Below are positions 61,646 to 64,000 of a stretch of DNA of 64,000 nucleotides, one piece after another. The DNA comes from Streptomyces sp. NBC_00289 (GTDB taxonomy: Bacteria; Actinomycetota; Actinomycetes; Streptomycetales; Streptomycetaceae): NCBI RefSeq assembly GCF_041435115.1, contig NZ_CP108046.1, forward strand, positions 5,828,001 through 5,892,000. The letters are read 5' to 3'. Position 1 is the first letter of the stretch; every line of letters begins with the position of its first letter. Both the position numbers and the translations under genes were made by a program. A model generated the notes under the pieces. The model saw only the letters and a list, made by a program, of their open reading frames with translations. It was not told where the DNA came from and did not search any database.

Positions 61646-61878
61646 GCGGGGCCGACGGCGAGCGGGACGCGCTGGTCATCCGCGTCGTCAAGGGACAGGC
61701 CACGGCCGCCGACATCGCCGCCCTCACCACGGTGCTGCTGGCCCGCGCCGCCGCCCTGGCCGCGGGCGGGCCGTGCCTGCAGGACCGTACGCCCACCGCC
61801 GGCTGGCGCCGCCCGGAACGCAACCCCGCCCACCGGGACCCGCGCGCCTGGAGCGCCTCCGGCAGCCGGGGCGCGTAG
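61642..61878 (+). CDS. Acyl-CoA carboxylase epsilon subunit
   Basis: A 78-residue small subunit. VIRVVKGQATAADIAALTTVLLARAAA is the conserved helix that docks on the beta chain, and the tail WRRPERN...RDPRAWSASG ends in the W-x-x-S pattern of actinobacterial epsilon subunits, which boost beta-chain activity. The GTG start overlaps the beta-chain stop (GTGA). Confidence 0.85.
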   Translation: MSGADGERDALVIRVVKGQATAADIAALTTVLLARAAALAAGGPCLQDRTPTAGWRRPERNPAHRDPRAWSASGSRGA

Positions 61879-61913
61879 CAGCAGTACCCCTTCCGAGAAA
61901 CGGAGCCCCGTAC

Positions 61914-62498
61914 ATGACCGCCCCGCCCCTCGAACAACCCGCCACCGCCGGCGCCCCCACCGCCGGCGTCACGGTGCCCGAGACCGAACTCGCGGCCCTG
62001 CGCGAGCAGGTGCGGACCCTGACCGACCGGGCCGAGCTCGCCGAACTGATCGACCGCTACGTCACCCTGCTCGACACGCAGGACGAGCACGGCTTCGACG
62101 ACACCTGGACGCGTGGCGTCTTCACCGACGACTGCCAGCTGGAGTTCCCCGTCGGCAGGGCGTCCGGCCTGGACGGGCTCGCCGCCTTCCACCTCGAGAA
62201 GAAGTCGCGCTTCGCCCGCACCCACCACGTCGCCGCCACCTACGGCATCCACCTCGACGGCGACACGGCCCGCCTGCGCGCGCACCTCGTCGCCTCGCAC
62301 GTACACCACGACGACGGCCCGGACCCCGGCGGCCGCTTCGACATCGGCGGCTACAGCGAGGGCGAGGCCGTGCGCACCCCGGACGGCTGGCGGCTGCACC
62401 GCTGGACGTTCCACCTCGTCTGGTCCGCGGGAGCCGGCCCCCGTCCGGGACCGGAGCCGCGCGCACTGCGCAACTCGCAGCCGCGGCCACGCACCTGA
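61914..62498 (+). CDS. SnoaL-like (NTF2-fold) protein C
   Basis: 194 residues, SnoaL_4/NTF2-like. LAELIDRYVTLLDTQDEHGFDDTWTRGVFTDDCQLEFPVG and THHVAATYGIHLDGDTARLRAHLVASHVHH parallel the protein at 33526, so the two are paralogues. The N-terminal ~25 residues are Pro/Ala-rich. Such proteins may act as cyclases, epimerases or ligand-binding partners. In jadomycin clusters the NTF2 protein JadX lies in a similar place after the carboxylase gene. Confidence 0.83.
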   Translation: MTAPPLEQPATAGAPTAGVTVPETELAALREQVRTLTDRAELAELIDRYVTLLDTQDEHGFDDTWTRGVFTDDCQLEFPVGRASGLDGLAAFHLEKKSRFARTHHVAATYGIHLDGDTARLRAHLVASHVHHDDGPDPGGRFDIGGYSEGEAVRTPDGWRLHRWTFHLVWSAGAGPRPGPEPRALRNSQPRPRT

Positions 62499-62531
62499 CG
62501 ACAAGGCAGTCCACCGACGAAGGGAGAGACC

Positions 62532-62828
62532 GTGTCAGGAATACCCACCACCCCGCAGGCCATGGAGGCGTTCCTCTGCCGCAACCTGGCGTCCTATCTC
62601 GACATCCCCCCGGCCCACCGGATCCACCGCGACCGGCCCCTCTACAGCCAGGGAGTCGACTCCCTCACCGCGCTGTCCCTCCAGCGCAGGCTGGAGCGGG
62701 ACCTGCACATCCCGGTCCCGGCGAGCTATCTGCTGAGGGAGAACTCGGTCAGTGAACTGGCCGCCGTACTGGCCGATCTGATGCGGCGATCGACGGCGCC
62801 CCAAGGGAGCGGGGTGGCGGCGGCCTGA
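62532..62828 (+). CDS. Third acyl carrier protein
   Basis: 98 residues. The carrier motif is YSQGVDSLTALSLQRRLERDL with Ser44 (GVDSL), again of type I PKS/NRPS style rather than the YESLAL of the core ACP. LYSQGVDSL resembles stand-alone carriers that load unusual acyl groups. A GGGAGAG site precedes GTG 62532. With the carrier protein at 58744 and the PPTase it suggests a side branch beyond the simple minimal PKS. Confidence 0.87.
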   Translation: MSGIPTTPQAMEAFLCRNLASYLDIPPAHRIHRDRPLYSQGVDSLTALSLQRRLERDLHIPVPASYLLRENSVSELAAVLADLMRRSTAPQGSGVAAA

Positions 62829-62967
62829 GCGGAATGTCCGAATCCTATTGCTCTCGAAGGCGCGTTTGAGGACAGTGGTGCCCGCACTTCTCGTGAACGT
62901 CCGGTGATCGCCTCGTGCGCACGGCGTGTGCGCGCACCTTCCTGACCGTGTCGGCGAAAGGCTGTCG

Positions 62968-63957
62968 TTGAGACCTGAACGGATCCTCGTGGCGGGCGGG
63001 ACCGGCTTCGTCGGCTCCCACGTCGTGCCCCTGCTCCGGACGGCCGCGGCGGCCTCGCCGCGGGGTCCCCTCGTACGGCTGCTCACCCACCGCCGCCCCG
63101 CGCCCGGCCGGGACACCGGCGAGGTGGAGACCGTGCACGGCGACCTCGCCGACCCCGGCACACTGCGCGGGGTGTGCGAGGACGTCACCACCGTCCTGCA
63201 CCTGGCGGCCCGGATCGGCGGCAGCGAGGCGGACTGCCGGGCCGTCAACCACGAGGGCACCCGCGCCCTCCTCGCCGAGGCCCGGCGGGCCGGCGTACGC
63301 CGCTTCGTCCAGCTCGGCACGGCCGCCGTCTACGGCGACGGACCGCACAGCGGCGAGCCCGAGGGCCGGCTGCCCGAGACCCCCGTCTCCCCGACCAGCG
63401 TCACCCGGCTCGCCGGCGAACGGCTCGTGCTCGCCGCCGGCGGGACGGTGGTACGCCCCTACCTCGTCTACGGCGAGGGCGACACCTGGTTCGTCCCCGC
63501 GCTCCTCCGACTGCTCCGCCGGCTGCCGCACTGGGTCGACGACGGCGCCGCCCGGCTGTCCCTGATCTCCGCACCCGCCCTGGCCGGCGTCCTGGCCGAA
63601 CTCGCCCTCGCCCCGCACCCGCCCGCCGGCCCGGCGCCGCGACCCGGCCGCGTCCTGCACGCCGCCCACCCGCGGCCGGTGTCCGCCCGCGAACTGGTCA
63701 CCACGGTCTGCCGCGCCCTCGACCTGCCGCTGCCGACCGGCACGTTGAGCGGCCACGAGGCGCTGTCCCACCTCGCGGCGACCGACGAGCACGTCTTCCG
63801 CCGCCACCTGGCCCTCCTCACGGTGGACCGCTGGTACGCCACAGACCACCTCTGGTCCCTGATCTCCACACCCCCCGGCCCCCCCTTCACCACAGACTTC
63901 CCCACCCACGCCCCCTGGTACCGCCACACCCTCCTGGAACCCCACCCAGCGCCCTGA
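62968..63957 (+). CDS. NAD-dependent epimerase/dehydratase-like protein with altered active site
   Basis: 329 residues of the extended SDR class. ILVAGGTGFVGSHVVPLL is the NAD(P)-binding motif, VLHLAARIGG and FVQLGTAAVYGDG follow. The usual SPYxxSKLAGE reads SPTSVTRLAGE here, so both the Tyr and Lys of YxxxK are missing. It may be non-catalytic, or use other residues. TTG 62968 is the start, with GAAAGG upstream. Candidate roles are a late tailoring step or a binding protein; nucleotide-sugar epimerase activity is doubtful without the Tyr. Confidence 0.82.
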   Translation: MRPERILVAGGTGFVGSHVVPLLRTAAAASPRGPLVRLLTHRRPAPGRDTGEVETVHGDLADPGTLRGVCEDVTTVLHLAARIGGSEADCRAVNHEGTRALLAEARRAGVRRFVQLGTAAVYGDGPHSGEPEGRLPETPVSPTSVTRLAGERLVLAAGGTVVRPYLVYGEGDTWFVPALLRLLRRLPHWVDDGAARLSLISAPALAGVLAELALAPHPPAGPAPRPGRVLHAAHPRPVSARELVTTVCRALDLPLPTGTLSGHEALSHLAATDEHVFRRHLALLTVDRWYATDHLWSLISTPPGPPFTTDFPTHAPWYRHTLLEPHPAP

Positions 63958-64000
63958 AAAAGGGGCGCGGGGAACGGCGCGCTCAGCCCCCACGCACCGG
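63958..64000. repeat. Streptomyces-type dispersed intergenic repeat
   Basis: The tail GGGGCGCGGGGAACGGCGCG...AGCCCCCACGCAC resembles a short element I know to recur between genes in many Streptomyces genomes. It is cut by the window edge. Confidence 0.45.

Noticed and set aside
33158..63957. Glycosyltransferase or deoxysugar genes of a glycosylated angucycline
   Set aside because: Looked for and not found. The epimerase-like gene at 62968 lacks YxxxK and stands alone; sugar genes could lie beyond 64 kb.

Overview
The window is high-GC actinobacterial DNA, almost certainly a Streptomyces chromosome. The evidence is strong third-position G/C, frequent GTG starts, ATGA/GTGA stop-start overlaps, a SepX divisome gene, and an AfsA/ArpA gamma-butyrolactone signalling pair. 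The first ~25 kb is ordinary chromosome. From ~24.8 kb to the end lies an accessory region dominated by an angucycline-type aromatic polyketide cluster.

Layout: (1) 1-4.4 kb: Glp/MoeA, MoaC, MoaB/MogA, a GNAT, SepX and tRNA-Ala. (2) 4.4-10.2 kb: the 3' remnant of a tannase/feruloyl esterase gene, an FtsX/MacB-type ABC exporter, and a DesK/NarL-type two-component system. (3) 10.2-24.7 kb: GNAT, exonuclease III, a MerR regulator, a three-gene FMO/hydrolase/SDR operon, a tricorn-type protease, a TetR/MMPL pair, a YbaK deacylase, an EamA exporter and a DUF1876 protein. (4) 24.8-31.9 kb: regulatory block with two TetR proteins of gamma-butyrolactone-receptor type, AfsA, a JadR1-like OmpR regulator whose phospho-acceptor Asp is replaced by Gly, and a soluble histidine kinase with a NarL-type regulator. 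(5) 31.9-32.8 kb: an IS5-family insertion sequence between a small HTH gene and that gene's terminator. (6) 33.0-63.96 kb: the biosynthetic genes, all on the + strand except none on -, and probably continuing past the window.

The core order (FAD oxygenase, TcmI-type cyclase, KS-alpha, KS-beta, ACP, ketoreductase, didomain aromatase/cyclase, fused FAD oxygenase-SDR) is the classical angucycline order (compare urdE-F-A-B-C-D-L-M and pgaE-F-A-B-C-D-L-M). Malonyl-CoA is probably supplied by a dedicated acyl-CoA carboxylase: an alpha chain before the core, beta and epsilon chains after it. A cluster PPTase would activate the ACPs. Around this are less usual genes: a flavin-dependent halogenase with its flavin reductase, a questin-oxidase-like (DUF4243) protein, an O-methyltransferase, an F420-type reductase, three SnoaL-like proteins, a hemerythrin protein, two extra ACPs with type-I-like motifs, two MFS exporters, a cation/proton antiporter and a tandem-MarR regulator. 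I infer a chlorinated, O-methylated, possibly ring-cleaved angucyclinone. No glycosyltransferase or deoxysugar gene is visible here.

Besides gene content, four things stand out. Three ARE-like palindromes sit at the signalling genes. Two similar promoters are each followed by a hairpin with a T-run ahead of the gene. Several tandem duplications lie between genes and at gene ends (27.4-27.8, 31.87-31.90, 34.7, 47.4-47.8 and 52.9-53.1 kb). A nested translation start lies inside the oxygenase-reductase fusion gene.
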